This document shows, one piece after another, positions 9,208-19,240 of a stretch of 64,000 bases of DNA. Source of the DNA: Alkalibacterium gilvum (GTDB lineage Bacteria; Bacillota; Bacilli; Lactobacillales; Carnobacteriaceae_A); contig NZ_FNYW01000005.1 in NCBI RefSeq assembly GCF_900109085.1, positions 1 through 64,000 of the forward strand, given 5' to 3'. A program made the translations under genes and the position numbers. The notes below the pieces were generated by a model. The model did not search any database. It saw nothing but the letters and a program-made list of their open reading frames with translations, and had not been told where the DNA came from. Within the stretch, counting starts at the first letter, position 1; every line of letters begins with the position of its first letter.

Positions 9208-9268
9208 CGTTTTGTAATTATATTTTAACGTGTATTGATTCATTTTAGGTAACATCACTTCAAAACTA

Positions 9269-11566
9269 TTACTTGGATTTTCTTTTGAAAAAGTAAAAGC
9301 CGCCTGAGACAACTAAAATAACAACCAATATACTACTTAACAGCATTGGGAAATTCAATGCACTATCTTTAACGCTAGCAGATGCTTCCTCCACATTTTT
9401 TTCGCGTGACTCTTTTTCATTTTTCGTAGCGTCTTCTTTCTTTTTCTTAAGGTCAGCCTGAGCCGATGCCAGTTCTTTTGGATTAAATACAGCAAGCGTT
9501 GGTGTGTTATTAGTTACGCCAACAACGCCCCCTTTTGTATAAGCATCACCTAGCATAGACCATGTTTCTTCGCTTTCAGACCATTGATATAAAGCATCCT
9601 CGTTGTACTCTGCCGCTGGTGTGTAAAAGCGGTAAGTCATTTGAGAAGGAAAGTCTGTCAAAGCTTTACCGTCTTGTTCAATACTAAAAGTTAAAGGATT
9701 GCCTTTGGTAAGACTATCAAAAGCCACAGCCTTTTTGGCTTTATCAAAAACTATTTGAGCATTTGCGTCCAATAAATTACTGGAAGGGATGACCCATTCT
9801 AAATCTGCACGTGCAATTAAAAGGATAATATTTTTATTCCTCAATATATCCACTTGATCATGAGATAAGTTGACTTGATCTATATGCTTAAGCGAGGCAT
9901 CAAAAGAGATAGCGAGAACGCCATTTTCGGCAATACCTTTGATATCTTCATCTGCGACCGTAGCAGCGCCTTTTGTTTCCGAAGGACGAATCCAAACTGT
10001 TTTTTGTTGGGCCGCTCCTTTGTCACTTTTTTTATCCGCTTCGTCATCTGTCGTTTCGGTTTCTTCGGATGACTCTTCTTCTTTGTTCTGATTTTTATTT
10101 GACTCTACATCAGTGGTTTGGTCCTCTGATTTTGTTTCCTCTGAGTCATCTTTGCTACTGTCACCGGATTTTTCAGAATCAGCGGTCTCTTTATTTGTGG
10201 AATCATCGTTTTCATCAGATGTTATATTTTCTGACTTCTCTTTATCTTCTTCGTTTTGATTTGTGTCTTCAGTATTTTTCTCTGAATCTTTATCTGACTT
10301 GTCTTCAGGTGTTTCTTTTTCATCGTCAGTTTCTTTAGGTTCTTCGGTGTCTTCTTTGGGAGTTTCTTCCAAAGGTTCATCAGGCTCTTCATCCGTGGTT
10401 TGTTTCGCGTACTGAACAAGGCCATAGCCGTAAATAAGGTCACGTCCTGTTTCGCCTAAATCCAGTGAGCGATCAATCATACGCTGACGGATAGTCCGTG
10501 TACTATCATTAGGATATTTTTCCATTAAAAGTGCTGCAATACCAGCCACGTGTGGAACTGCTTGTGACGTCCCAGACATGGCGACGTGAGCACCATTAAT
10601 ACCTAAGCTTAAAATGTTCTGGCCCGGAGCAGCGAGTTCATTTTCGGGAGCTATCATGGAATCACTAACATGAGTTTGTTTTTGATTAACACCCGCTACA
10701 GCAATGACTTCTTCGTGAGCAGCTGGGTAATCCGTTGTGACATTTTCTTCTGTCATATTCCCACTTGCCGCAACCGTCATGATGCCTTTACTAGCAGCTA
10801 ATTTAATAACTTCGTGCACTTCGTTATTCGGGTGCGCATAGCCCGAACTGATGACGATAATATCCATTCCGTTATCTATAGCCCAGTTGAGTCCGGAGAG
10901 TAAATTTCCAACACGCGTTTTAGATCCCTTGCTTTCATGGTAAACTTTAACACCATAAAGATTGATCCCTGGCGCAATACCTTGTGTACGTGAGCCTTTT
11001 TTTGCGCCCATAATTCCGGCCACATGTGTCCCGTGTCCAGAGTGGTCATTTGTCCATGGGTCAGGGCCCAACTCATCATCTTCTAAAAAAATACTATGGC
11101 CGCCTGAATAAGTGATTTCTGAATGTTGGTAGAAACCTGTATCCAGTATGGCTACATTCACATTTTTTCCAGTATAGCCTTCTTCAAATGCATCAAACGT
11201 CCCAATCATATCTTGATTCCAGTCTTCACTACTTACTGGATAAGTAGACTGGCTTGTTTCAACTTCTTGATCGTAAGTAATGCGTCGCACATTTTCCTGA
11301 AGACTAATATCTCTGACCGCCGAAGTTGGAACCGACATTGTTTGAATAGGCAAGACGTCCATCGTAGTAACGTTTTTAAAACGTGGGTCCAGTGAATCTT
11401 CATCAGGAACGGTTTCTTTATATCGAACAATGATATCTATATATTCTTCTGACGCTGCTTTATCTGAGTTTTCTTCAGCGAATAGTTTACTAGCAGGTAA
11501 GAAGAAGGATAACAAAAAGACTAAAAGTATTAGCTTTGTCCCTTTTCTTATAATATTTTTACTCAC
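9269..11566 (-). CDS. Membrane-anchored subtilisin-like serine protease (S8)
   Basis: 765 residues from a GTG start chosen because AAAGGAG lies 9 nt upstream and because it gives a clean signal peptide (about 1-30, ending SKLFA). A short pro-region follows, then the S8 catalytic domain of about 115-400 with Asp142 (AILDTGF), His178 (SGHGTHVAG), oxyanion Asn270 (AASGN) and Ser334 (SGTSQAVPHVAG). Residues about 405-545 are a low-complexity acidic linker of E/D/K/T/S. A beta-type domain and a single C-terminal helix with FKRKSK stop-transfer follow. It is probably tethered outside the cell by this helix, since no LPxTG is present. Substrate unknown. Confidence 0.9.
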   Translation of the reverse strand: MSKNIIRKGTKLILLVFLLSFFLPASKLFAEENSDKAASEEYIDIIVRYKETVPDEDSLDPRFKNVTTMDVLPIQTMSVPTSAVRDISLQENVRRITYDQEVETSQSTYPVSSEDWNQDMIGTFDAFEEGYTGKNVNVAILDTGFYQHSEITYSGGHSIFLEDDELGPDPWTNDHSGHGTHVAGIMGAKKGSRTQGIAPGINLYGVKVYHESKGSKTRVGNLLSGLNWAIDNGMDIIVISSGYAHPNNEVHEVIKLAASKGIMTVAASGNMTEENVTTDYPAAHEEVIAVAGVNQKQTHVSDSMIAPENELAAPGQNILSLGINGAHVAMSGTSQAVPHVAGIAALLMEKYPNDSTRTIRQRMIDRSLDLGETGRDLIYGYGLVQYAKQTTDEEPDEPLEETPKEDTEEPKETDDEKETPEDKSDKDSEKNTEDTNQNEEDKEKSENITSDENDDSTNKETADSEKSGDSSKDDSEETKSEDQTTDVESNKNQNKEEESSEETETTDDEADKKSDKGAAQQKTVWIRPSETKGAATVADEDIKGIAENGVLAISFDASLKHIDQVNLSHDQVDILRNKNIILLIARADLEWVIPSSNLLDANAQIVFDKAKKAVAFDSLTKGNPLTFSIEQDGKALTDFPSQMTYRFYTPAAEYNEDALYQWSESEETWSMLGDAYTKGGVVGVTNNTPTLAVFNPKELASAQADLKKKKEDATKNEKESREKNVEEASASVKDSALNFPMLLSSILVVILVVSGGFYFFKRKSK

Positions 11567-11814
11567 ACAATCTGACTCCTTTATCTTTCTTGCTTCAATG
11601 TATTTTTTATTTAATCTATCTAATGTATATTTCATAGCAGCATGTACTAATATAGTATCACAAGAAAGAAGGATAAGAGTGATGAAAAGCTCTTTTTTAG
11701 AAAAGAATCATCTCAGAATAAGTCACATTTTGTTGAAATCCTATGATATTTATTTAAAAATGGTAGTATAAATGGGACAGATAGATGTTAGTAAAAAGAA
11801 GGAAGTGGCAGAAT

Positions 11815-12786
11815 ATGTTTAACTATGAGCATTTCCTCAGTGACCTACAGGAAGAGTTTCCTCTGATGAGTGAATGGTTATTTTATATAAAAGAAAATAG
11901 TGAAGACGTAAAATGGATATATGATATTATCACTGTTTCACCAGAAAAATTTGAACAACAATTACTCTATTTATCCGAAGGGATTCGTTTGCTCCCAACA
12001 CGACCAGTTAGTCTATCCGTATTCAGCCAAATTATTACACTCGATGCTAATGCCTTTGACCCTGGAAGTACGCTAGGAAAATTATGGGTACATGTATTAG
12101 CAGAAACGAAGCGTATGGATAAAAAAGAGAGCATTAACTATCCTGAAAATAATGACGCCATAACAGCATTATTAAACGACTATCTTTTATTTAGAGAGGA
12201 CATATCGGATTCGGTAACTATCGCTAATTTATATGCAGAAACACGTTCAGGATATCATCCTGTTTTTGAAGCGGCAGTCTGGACGCATAGTGTGTTGACC
12301 ATCCCTTTGCGAGAAGTAGGGAAGTTGAGAGCTGTTTATCCTGCGCATGAGCAGGCGATTGTTTGGATTTTTGATGATGCAGAGGTGTTTAGCCGTATCG
12401 CTGATAGTGTCCCTGTTTTACCGATGATGTGTACCCAAAAACAATGGACACAGACAACTTGGGAAATTTTAGATCGTCTCGTTGAAAATGGCTCAGAGCT
12501 TCGGTTTGTCGGAGACTTAACCCCTGCTGGTATTGTGCGGGCAGAAGAGCTGTTATTACGTTATCCGAATAAGACTCAGACGTGGCGAATGGATATCCAA
12601 ACCTATTTGAAGGCAAAAGATAAAAATGTAAAGTTAACCGAATTAGATTATTCTTTATTAAATAAACAGCAGGTTGACTACTTGGCATGCTTAAAGGATG
12701 AAATGCGTGATCAGGGGCACCCGGGGAAAATGATTAAAGTTATTGCTGATTTAATAGAAGAATTACAACATTATTATAGAAATTAG
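11815..12786 (+). CDS. DUF2399/TIGR02679-like protein (Toprim-like, apparently degenerate)
   Basis: 323 residues. I chose the ATG giving MFNYEHFLSD because GAAGGAAG lies about 9 nt upstream. The C-terminal part reads VWIFDDAEVF, then MCTQKQWTQTTWEILDRL, then LRFVGDLTPAGI and WRMDIQTYL. This spacing resembles DUF2399 proteins, which usually read ENP, then CT.GQPS, then YHGDFDPEGL, then WRM. Here the ENP glutamate/asparagine and the HGD histidine are replaced. Family members occur in Wadjet-like four-gene defence clusters, but no SMC-like or other partner is beside this gene. Functional role is unknown; family assignment is moderate. Confidence 0.55.
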   Translation: MFNYEHFLSDLQEEFPLMSEWLFYIKENSEDVKWIYDIITVSPEKFEQQLLYLSEGIRLLPTRPVSLSVFSQIITLDANAFDPGSTLGKLWVHVLAETKRMDKKESINYPENNDAITALLNDYLLFREDISDSVTIANLYAETRSGYHPVFEAAVWTHSVLTIPLREVGKLRAVYPAHEQAIVWIFDDAEVFSRIADSVPVLPMMCTQKQWTQTTWEILDRLVENGSELRFVGDLTPAGIVRAEELLLRYPNKTQTWRMDIQTYLKAKDKNVKLTELDYSLLNKQQVDYLACLKDEMRDQGHPGKMIKVIADLIEELQHYYRN

Positions 12787-12864
12787 AGAGCATCTGTTCT
12801 ATGATATAAACGACGGTATAATGATACGATTTAAAATTAAAAGTATAGTGAAAGGAGAAAATCT

Positions 12865-13812
12865 TTGGCTACATTAACTGATGTTGCAAAGAAAGCGAAT
12901 GTTTCAAAAATGACGGTTTCACGTGTGATCAATCATCCCGAGCAAGTAAGGGATGAGCTGAAAGAACTTGTATACGAGGCCATGAGAGAATTAAATTATC
13001 GGCCTAATGCAGCCGCAAAGGCGTTAGCCAATAAGCGGACACAAATTATCAAATTACTTATTTTGGAAGAAATGGATACAACCGAACCGTATTACATGTT
13101 TCTCTTAACAGGAATTGCGAATGAATTAGATAAGTACGCATATAGTTTACAATTATTAACCCGAAACAACGTTCAAATTGGTGATTCTGATGGCTTTATT
13201 GTTTGTGGCATGAGAAAAGAGGATGAAGAACTTATCAAAAATTTGGATAAGCCTGTTGTTCTTTTTGGTCATAATGAAATGGGCGAAGACTTCATCGATA
13301 GTAACAATGAACAAAGTATGGCAAAGGCAACGCAATATGCCATCGAAGAAGGGTATGAAAATATCGTTTATATTGGTATTGATATTGATGAACCCTTTGC
13401 GCATGCTAGGGAAAAGGGCTATACAAAAGTAATGGCTGATAATGGAAAAGAAGCATGTACTTATACCCTGGGTAATCGCTCCCGCTACTCAGCTGCTTTT
13501 ATTAAGGAACATTGGAATGAATTTCAAAAAAACACGTTGTTTCTATGTGCGTCAGATCGATTAGCGATGGGGGTAGTACGTGAAATTAAAGAACAAAATG
13601 GAAATATTCCAGAAGATTATGGAGTGATTGGACATGACGGCGTATTTCTAGATCAAATTGCCCACCCTCATTTAACGACATTGAAACAATCAATTACCGA
13701 AATGGGAGCCGCTTGTGCCAGGATGGTATTGAAAAAAGTGAACCAAGACGGGAAGCCACAAGGAAATCAATTGTTTGAAACAGAGTTGAAACGTGGCGGG
13801 ACGACACGTTAA
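12865..13812 (+). CDS. LacI-family regulator of the maltose/maltodextrin locus (MdxR/MalR type)
   Basis: 315 residues from a TTG start 6 nt after AAAGGAG. The N-terminal helix-turn-helix is LTDVAKKANVSKMTVSRVIN with the hinge-helix sequence NYRPNAAAKALA, followed by a periplasmic-binding-like sensor domain (about 60-310). It lies immediately upstream of, and on the same strand as, the whole maltodextrin cluster, so it most likely binds the TGWTACCG-type palindromes found before three of those genes. It could repress or activate. The inducer is probably maltose or a maltodextrin (inference). Confidence 0.85.
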   Translation: MATLTDVAKKANVSKMTVSRVINHPEQVRDELKELVYEAMRELNYRPNAAAKALANKRTQIIKLLILEEMDTTEPYYMFLLTGIANELDKYAYSLQLLTRNNVQIGDSDGFIVCGMRKEDEELIKNLDKPVVLFGHNEMGEDFIDSNNEQSMAKATQYAIEEGYENIVYIGIDIDEPFAHAREKGYTKVMADNGKEACTYTLGNRSRYSAAFIKEHWNEFQKNTLFLCASDRLAMGVVREIKEQNGNIPEDYGVIGHDGVFLDQIAHPHLTTLKQSITEMGAACARMVLKKVNQDGKPQGNQLFETELKRGGTTR

Positions 13813-13822
13813 GTAATTACTC

Positions 13823-13873
13823 AAAAAAAGCTTTTAATTGGACGGCTTGTTCGTCTAGTTAAGAGTTTTTTTC
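13823..13873 (+). terminator. Terminator after the LacI-type regulator
   Basis: CTTTTAATTGGACG pairs with CGTCTAGTTAAGAG (mostly paired, with wobbles), flanked by AAAAAAAG and TTTTTTTC. It separates regulator transcription from the sugar genes. Confidence 0.75.
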
Positions 13874-13958
13874 TTGTTCGGTGATAGGATCAAATGCCAA
13901 ATGGAAAAACAGAACAAAATAAAAGGGAGAGACCGTTATTTTATATTACATATGAAAC

Positions 13959-13972
13959 TGTTACCGATAACA
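13959..13972. promoter_or_regulatory. Maltose-regulator operator, copy 1
   Basis: TGTTACCGATAACA, a near-perfect palindrome. The same 14-bp pattern (TGATACCGGTAACA, TGATACCGTTAACA) recurs before malE and before the alpha-glucosidase gene. The CG centre is typical of LacI-family operators. Confidence 0.7.
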
Positions 13973-13984
13973 CAACGATAGTTC

Positions 13985-14012
13985 TTGTTTATTTATCTCT
14001 AAATGCTAAAAT
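13985..14012 (+). promoter_or_regulatory. Candidate promoter of the neopullulanase gene
   Basis: TTGTTT, 16-nt spacer, TAAAAT, starting 13 nt after operator copy 1. A 15-bp inverted repeat TTGAAATCGCTTCAA at 14017-14031, partly resembling a cre site, lies at the expected transcription start. Confidence 0.4.
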
Positions 14013-14096
14013 CGAATTGAAATCGCTTCAATTAAAGAAGATGAATAACTAAATAAACAATTAAAAATAAATTATACTATATAAAAGGAGCTTTTT

Positions 14097-15974
14097 ATGG
14101 ATACAGCAGCAATTTATCATCGCTCAGAAAGTGAGTATGCTTATTTATACGAAAAAGGACACTATCATATTCGCATTCGTACGAAAGCAAAAGACGTCGA
14201 TAGTGTTGAATTAATTAGTGGTGACCCTTATTCTTTGGATGAAGAAAAATGGTATACAGAAGGTAAAGAAATGAAGAAAGTTGCAACGACAAATATGCAT
14301 GACTATTGGATGATTGATACACATGAACCGACAAAACGCATGGCATATGGTTTTCGAGTGATTGGAAAGGACGGCATCGAGATATTCTATTCCGATCAGG
14401 GAGTCTATCCCTTTGAAAAAGCATTCCTTGAACAGATGAATTTCTATTTCCGGGTTCCTTATATTCACGAAATTGATGCCTTTCGCGCGCCGGATTGGGC
14501 GAGTGAAACCATTTGGTATCAGATTTTTCCAGATCGTTTTAATAATGGAGACAAGAGTAATGATCCCAAAGGCACGCTTTCTTGGGGGAGCAAAGCGCAT
14601 CCGTCCCGTGATGATTTTTACGGAGGGGAATTACAAGGTGTGCTGGATAAATTAGATTATCTAGAAAGTCTAGGTATCAATGGTATCTACTTCACACCGA
14701 TATTTAAAGCACATTCTAATCATAAGTACGATACAATTGATTACAAAGAGATCGACCCAGACTTTGGGGACAAGGCTCTCTTTAAAAAAGTTGTGGATGA
14801 AGCTCATAAACGTGGTATCCGTATTATGATTGATGCCGTCTTTAATCATGTAGGCATTCAGTCCAGCCAATGGCAAGATATTTTAAAACATCAAGAAAAA
14901 TCTAAATATAAAGATTGGTTCTATATTCACTCTTTCCCAGTTCAGGATGTCAGCGGTCTGAGTACAGATGAATTAGAGAACGTTGGTCGTGTAAATTATG
15001 ATACGTTTGCCTTTACAGGCCATATGCCAAAGTTGAATACAGCTAATCCGGAAGTTCAAGACTATCTTCTGGATATCGCGACTTATTGGATCAAGGAATT
15101 TGATATTGACGCTTGGCGATTGGATGTAGCGAACGAAGTGGACCATTTCTTCTGGAAACGATTCTTTAAAGAAACAACCGCAATTAAAGAAGATCTCTAT
15201 ATTTTAGGAGAAATATGGCATTCATCCCAGAATTGGTTGAATGGGGATGAATTTCATGCGGTTATGAACTATGCATTTACTGATAATATTGAGAATTATT
15301 TCTTTAAAAAAATACTCTCACCGTCCCGTTTGGTGTCTAGCTTGAATAGTCAATTAATGCTATACCGAAAGCAAACAACAGAGGTTATGTTTAACCTATT
15401 GGATTCACATGATACACCTCGTGTCTTATCAAAGGCTAACGGGAATAAGCACCTTGTGAAATCTGCTATGGCTTTTCTCTATTCACAACCAGGTGCACCG
15501 TGCATGTATTATGGTACGGAGATAGGCATGGACGGGGAAGCGGATCCTGATTGTCGAAAGTGTATGATCTGGGATGAAAACAAGCAAGACCATGATATGC
15601 TTGACTTCTCCAAAGGACTTATTCAATTTCGTAAAAAATATCAGAAAATTTTAAGTCACGGAGAGACCGAATGGCACGATGTTAGGGATGATGAGCAATT
15701 TATTGGCTTTAAACGTAAGCTAGGGAATCAAGAACTGCATTTCTACTTTAACCAAGATGAGGATGCAGCCTTTCTCCCGTTACTCCCTTATAATGCAAAA
15801 AAAGTTTTTGGGTTTAATGAAGAGACCTATGAACAGGATGAAGTCCTTCATCAGAATGGTTTTTCAGTATACTATTATGTAGATAACGAAGAAGAGAAGA
15901 AGCAACGCATGAGTAAAAAACGTCAACGTGCAAAGAAACGAAAGGTATTACTTGAAGCAATACGAACAACTTGA
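14097..15974 (+). CDS. nplT: Neopullulanase/cyclomaltodextrinase (GH13_20)
   Basis: 625 residues. The N-terminal 125 residues are a CBM34-like beta domain that in this subfamily supports dimerisation. The catalytic barrel shows the four GH13 regions: DAVFNH, AWRLDVANEV with the nucleophile Asp, ILGEIWH with the acid/base Glu, and LLDSHDTPR. MPKLNTANPEV lies before region II, as usual for this group. No signal peptide is present, so it acts in the cytosol on imported maltodextrins or cyclodextrins, giving maltose and glucose. It is the first structural gene after the regulator, preceded by an operator. The C-terminus ends in a basic KKRQRAKKRK tail, which is unusual. Confidence 0.9.
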   Translation: MDTAAIYHRSESEYAYLYEKGHYHIRIRTKAKDVDSVELISGDPYSLDEEKWYTEGKEMKKVATTNMHDYWMIDTHEPTKRMAYGFRVIGKDGIEIFYSDQGVYPFEKAFLEQMNFYFRVPYIHEIDAFRAPDWASETIWYQIFPDRFNNGDKSNDPKGTLSWGSKAHPSRDDFYGGELQGVLDKLDYLESLGINGIYFTPIFKAHSNHKYDTIDYKEIDPDFGDKALFKKVVDEAHKRGIRIMIDAVFNHVGIQSSQWQDILKHQEKSKYKDWFYIHSFPVQDVSGLSTDELENVGRVNYDTFAFTGHMPKLNTANPEVQDYLLDIATYWIKEFDIDAWRLDVANEVDHFFWKRFFKETTAIKEDLYILGEIWHSSQNWLNGDEFHAVMNYAFTDNIENYFFKKILSPSRLVSSLNSQLMLYRKQTTEVMFNLLDSHDTPRVLSKANGNKHLVKSAMAFLYSQPGAPCMYYGTEIGMDGEADPDCRKCMIWDENKQDHDMLDFSKGLIQFRKKYQKILSHGETEWHDVRDDEQFIGFKRKLGNQELHFYFNQDEDAAFLPLLPYNAKKVFGFNEETYEQDEVLHQNGFSVYYYVDNEEEKKQRMSKKRQRAKKRKVLLEAIRTT

Positions 15975-16006
15975 TTGTAAGATTCTAGAGATTGGATGTG
16001 GAGATA

Positions 16007-18277
16007 ATGAGAAGAATAGCGAAAATTGACCCATGGAAAGTGATCACTACTGAGGTTAAACAGGATAAACGCGTCCAAGAAAGTTTAACATCTATTGGTA
16101 ATGGCTACATGGGGTTACGTGGAAATTTTGAAGAAGGATACTCTGGTGATACGCATATTGGAACATATTTAGCCGGTATATGGTATCCAGATAAAACACG
16201 CGTTGGCTGGTGGAAAAATGGGTATCCGGAGTATTTTGGCAAGGTCATCAATGCAACAAACTTTATCCCTGTAAGGATTCTTATTGACGAACACCCAATT
16301 GATTTAGCCGTCGATGAAGTAAAAGAATATCAGCTTGAACTGGATATGAAAACAGGACTACTTAAGCGTACATACGTCTGGTCTAAAGACGGTATCGAAG
16401 TCGAATTTAATTTCACACGCTTTGTTAGTATTAAAACCAAGGAATTAGCTGTCATCAATATTGAGGCAAAAGTGCTTCGAGGTAACCCAATGATTGAAAT
16501 AATGCCTCTTCTTGACGGAGATGTCGTAAATGAAGATAGTAACTATGATGAGAAGTTTTGGCTTGAGTGCGATCGTGGCTTAACACCGTATCCATATTTA
16601 ACAACAAAAACGCTTGAGAATAACTTTGGAACTGAGCGATTTACAGTGACAACAATGATGAGTAATCATGTTAAAGGACTAAGTAAAGAGGATACAAACG
16701 AAGCTGAAATGATGGTGTCTGAAACCTATAAAGGAAATGTACCTGAAGGGGAAACGGTCACGTTGACAAAGCATGTGTCTGTAGTAACAAGTCGGGATAG
16801 AGCGGCGTCGGATCACATAAAAGTCGCACAAGGTATTCTAGATGAAGCTAGCAAGGAATCATTTAATGAGTTAAAGAATGCACATATAAATGAGTGGGCA
16901 GAACGTTGGAATAATGCCGATGTTGTGATTGATGGAGATGCGGAAAGTCAGCAGGGGATTCGTTTCAATATATTCCAACTGTTCTCAACGTATTACGGAG
17001 AAGACCCGCGTTTAAATGTTGGACCTAAAGGCTTTACGGGCGAAAAATATGGGGGTGCAACGTATTGGGACACAGAATCGTGTATTTTACCTATGTACTT
17101 GTCGATAACGGATAAGGAAGTATCCAAACAATTATTGTTGTATCGATATAACCAGCTTGAAGAAGCATATGTTAATGCATCCAAACAAGGGTTAAAAGGC
17201 GCTTTGTATCCTATGGTGACATTTACAGGAATTGAATGTCATAACGAATGGGAAATTACCTTTGAAGAAATACATCGTAATGGTGCGATTGCTCATGCAA
17301 TATTTAATTACACGACGTATTATGATGATGAGTCGTATTTACTTGATCAAGGCGTTGAAGTATTAACAGGTATATCTCGCTTCTGGGCCGACCGTGTTCA
17401 CTATTCAAAACGTGCAAAAAAATATATGATCCATGGCGTAACTGGGCCAAATGAGTATGAAAATAATGTTAATAACAATTGGTATACCAATACAATGGCT
17501 GCTTGGACGTTGCGTTATACATTAGAAACACTGGATAAATTATCTAATGAAAAGAAAGCGCAGTTAGATATCAGCGACCACGAACGAAATCAATGGCAAG
17601 ATATTGTTTCAAATATGTACTTCCCTGAAGATGAGGCATTAGATATTTTCGTTCAACATGATACGTTTTTGGATAAGGATTTGCGCCCGGTAGATGCTCT
17701 TAGCCAAAATGAACGCCCAATCAATCAGAATTGGTCATGGGATAAAATTTTGCGCTCACCATTTATTAAACAGGCAGATGTCTTGCAGGGCATGTACTTT
17801 TTGAATCATGAATTCAAGTTTTCTGAGAAAGAAAATAATTTCAACTTTTACGAGCCAATGACTGTGCATGAATCGTCTCTTTCACCTTTAGTCCATTCGA
17901 TTCTCGCTTCAGAATTAGGAAAAATAGAAAAAGCCTTTGAAATGTATGAACGGACAGCGCGTTTGGATCTGGATAATTACAATAACGACACTGAAGACGG
18001 CCTGCATATTACATCAATGAGCGGTGGATGGCTGTCTATCGTTCATGGATTTGCAGGTATGCGTACATTGACTGGAGAGCTGTCTTTTGCCCCTTATTGT
18101 CCTGAAAAGTGGAATGGATATGACTTTAAACTGAAGTATCGTGGACGACTAATTCAAGTCATCGTTCATAAAGAAACGGTAGAGTTTGTCTTAGAAGAAG
18201 GCGACGCACTAAGCTTCACATTATACGATAAAGAAGTCCTACTCAAAGACAATCTCAAACAAGCTATTCAAAAGTAA
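16007..18277 (+). CDS. mapA: Maltose phosphorylase (GH65)
   Basis: 756 residues. I chose the ATG giving [12 protein letters not shown] because it matches the usual family start. A TTG five codons upstream is possible. GH65 features are the N-terminal beta-sandwich (about 1-270), the (alpha/alpha)6 barrel with [12 protein letters not shown] and the general acid Glu in [19 protein letters not shown], and the phosphate-site region [12 protein letters not shown]. It converts cytosolic maltose and phosphate to glucose and beta-glucose 1-phosphate, which the neighbouring beta-phosphoglucomutase isomerises. It follows neopullulanase by about 30 nt. Trehalose and kojibiose phosphorylases are relatives, but the maltose gene context favours maltose. 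Confidence 0.9.
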   Translation: MRRIAKIDPWKVITTEVKQDKRVQESLTSIGNGYMGLRGNFEEGYSGDTHIGTYLAGIWYPDKTRVGWWKNGYPEYFGKVINATNFIPVRILIDEHPIDLAVDEVKEYQLELDMKTGLLKRTYVWSKDGIEVEFNFTRFVSIKTKELAVINIEAKVLRGNPMIEIMPLLDGDVVNEDSNYDEKFWLECDRGLTPYPYLTTKTLENNFGTERFTVTTMMSNHVKGLSKEDTNEAEMMVSETYKGNVPEGETVTLTKHVSVVTSRDRAASDHIKVAQGILDEASKESFNELKNAHINEWAERWNNADVVIDGDAESQQGIRFNIFQLFSTYYGEDPRLNVGPKGFTGEKYGGATYWDTESCILPMYLSITDKEVSKQLLLYRYNQLEEAYVNASKQGLKGALYPMVTFTGIECHNEWEITFEEIHRNGAIAHAIFNYTTYYDDESYLLDQGVEVLTGISRFWADRVHYSKRAKKYMIHGVTGPNEYENNVNNNWYTNTMAAWTLRYTLETLDKLSNEKKAQLDISDHERNQWQDIVSNMYFPEDEALDIFVQHDTFLDKDLRPVDALSQNERPINQNWSWDKILRSPFIKQADVLQGMYFLNHEFKFSEKENNFNFYEPMTVHESSLSPLVHSILASELGKIEKAFEMYERTARLDLDNYNNDTEDGLHITSMSGGWLSIVHGFAGMRTLTGELSFAPYCPEKWNGYDFKLKYRGRLIQVIVHKETVEFVLEEGDALSFTLYDKEVLLKDNLKQAIQK

Positions 18278-18322
18278 AAAAGAATAGAACGTATCTTCGG
18301 ATGAGTTCTCACTTTTGAAAAG

Positions 18323-18338
18323 CAAAAGAGCTCTTTTG
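18323..18338. repeat. 16-bp perfect palindrome in the mapA-pgmB gap
   Basis: CAAAAGAGCTCTTTTG reads the same on both strands. No loop is left, so it could be a dimeric protein site or a weak processing or termination hairpin. The rest of this 277-nt gap holds the terminator-like hairpin listed next and no ORF. Confidence 0.5.
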
Positions 18339-18486
18339 TTGAACTAACAGAGAGAGCAAACACAGTGGATGAGTATCACTTAAAACGAGAGAGCTGTTAC
18401 ACGCTTATTGTCATAATTTGAGTGAGTAGTTTCAAAGTATATCAGTAAGCATAAAATGATTTTACCCCCTATAAAAGCAATAACAG

Positions 18487-18518
18487 AAAAAAAGAGAGAT
18501 GATGATCTCTCTTTTTTC
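18487..18518 (+). terminator. Terminator-like hairpin between mapA and pgmB
   Basis: AAAAAAAGAGAGAT pairs with ATCTCTCTTTTTTC around a GATG loop, ending 36 nt before the pgmB start. No promoter fits between it and pgmB, so it is probably a partial terminator or an mRNA-stabilising hairpin. Confidence 0.7.
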
Positions 18519-18554
18519 ATAGTTAAAATAATTAGAAATCACAAGGAGGACATT

Positions 18555-19217
18555 ATGATTAAAGGATTAATATTTGACTTAGATGGCGTAATCACAGATA
18601 CAGCAGAATATCACTATCTAGCATGGAAAAGTTTGGCAAAGAAACTTGATATAAAAATTGATCGGGAATTTAATGAACAATTAAAAGGAATTAGCCGCAT
18701 GGATTCACTGGATTTGATTCTTAAACATGGAAACAAAGAAAATGAGTATACGGAAGAAGACAAGTTAAAACTGGCCGCTCAAAAAAATGAAGAGTACCAA
18801 ACATATATTGAAAAAATTACGTCCGATGATTTACTTCCAGGAATAGAATTATTACTTAAAGAAGCTAAGGAAAAAGAAATGGGGATGGCCTTGGCTTCCG
18901 CAAGCAAGAATGGTCCAAAAATAATTAAACAACTAGGAATCGATGATTTATTTAAAGGAACTGTTGTTGATCCGGCTTCATTAAAAGCTGGGAAACCAGC
19001 CCCTGAGATATTCCTTAAGGGAGCTGAATTGTTAGGAATAGAACCAAATGAATGTATCGGTCTGGAAGATGCTGAAGCTGGTGTTGAATCAATCAATGCA
19101 GCAGGGATATTTTCAGTTGGAGTTGGCTCGAAATCTGCAATGGCAAAAGCCGATTATATTGTAGAAAGCACGAAAGAACTAACTTTAAATGACATTTTAA
19201 ATCAAGCCCAAAAATAA
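18555..19217 (+). CDS. pgmB: Beta-phosphoglucomutase
   Basis: 220 residues of the HAD superfamily. Motif I is FDLDGVITDTA with the nucleophile Asp and the general acid/base Asp two residues later. The cap residues include YHYLAWKSLA and the R in GISRMDSL. Motif II is ASASKNG, motif III is the Lys in KAGKPAPEIF, and motif IV is IGLEDAEAGVESI. These are hallmarks of beta-PGM. It isomerises beta-glucose 1-phosphate from maltose phosphorylase to glucose 6-phosphate. The ATG follows AAGGAGG by 5 nt; an upstream in-frame extension is rejected because it runs through the terminator hairpin. Confidence 0.93.
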   Translation: MIKGLIFDLDGVITDTAEYHYLAWKSLAKKLDIKIDREFNEQLKGISRMDSLDLILKHGNKENEYTEEDKLKLAAQKNEEYQTYIEKITSDDLLPGIELLLKEAKEKEMGMALASASKNGPKIIKQLGIDDLFKGTVVDPASLKAGKPAPEIFLKGAELLGIEPNECIGLEDAEAGVESINAAGIFSVGVGSKSAMAKADYIVESTKELTLNDILNQAQK

Positions 19218-19240
19218 GAATGTAAGGAGAGAAATACTTT

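Noticed and set aside
10222-10443. Open frames opposite or out of frame within the subtilase linker
   Set aside because: They reflect the low-complexity acidic linker (Lys/Phe/Leu-rich in other frames) and lack ribosome binding sites.
14017-14031. CcpA cre site TTGAAATCGCTTCAA
   Set aside because: It is a good inverted repeat but misses two invariant cre positions at its right half; kept only as a note within the promoter entry.
18456-18554. N-terminal extension of beta-phosphoglucomutase
   Set aside because: It would be encoded across the terminator hairpin, is not found in the family, and the internal ATG has AAGGAGG.
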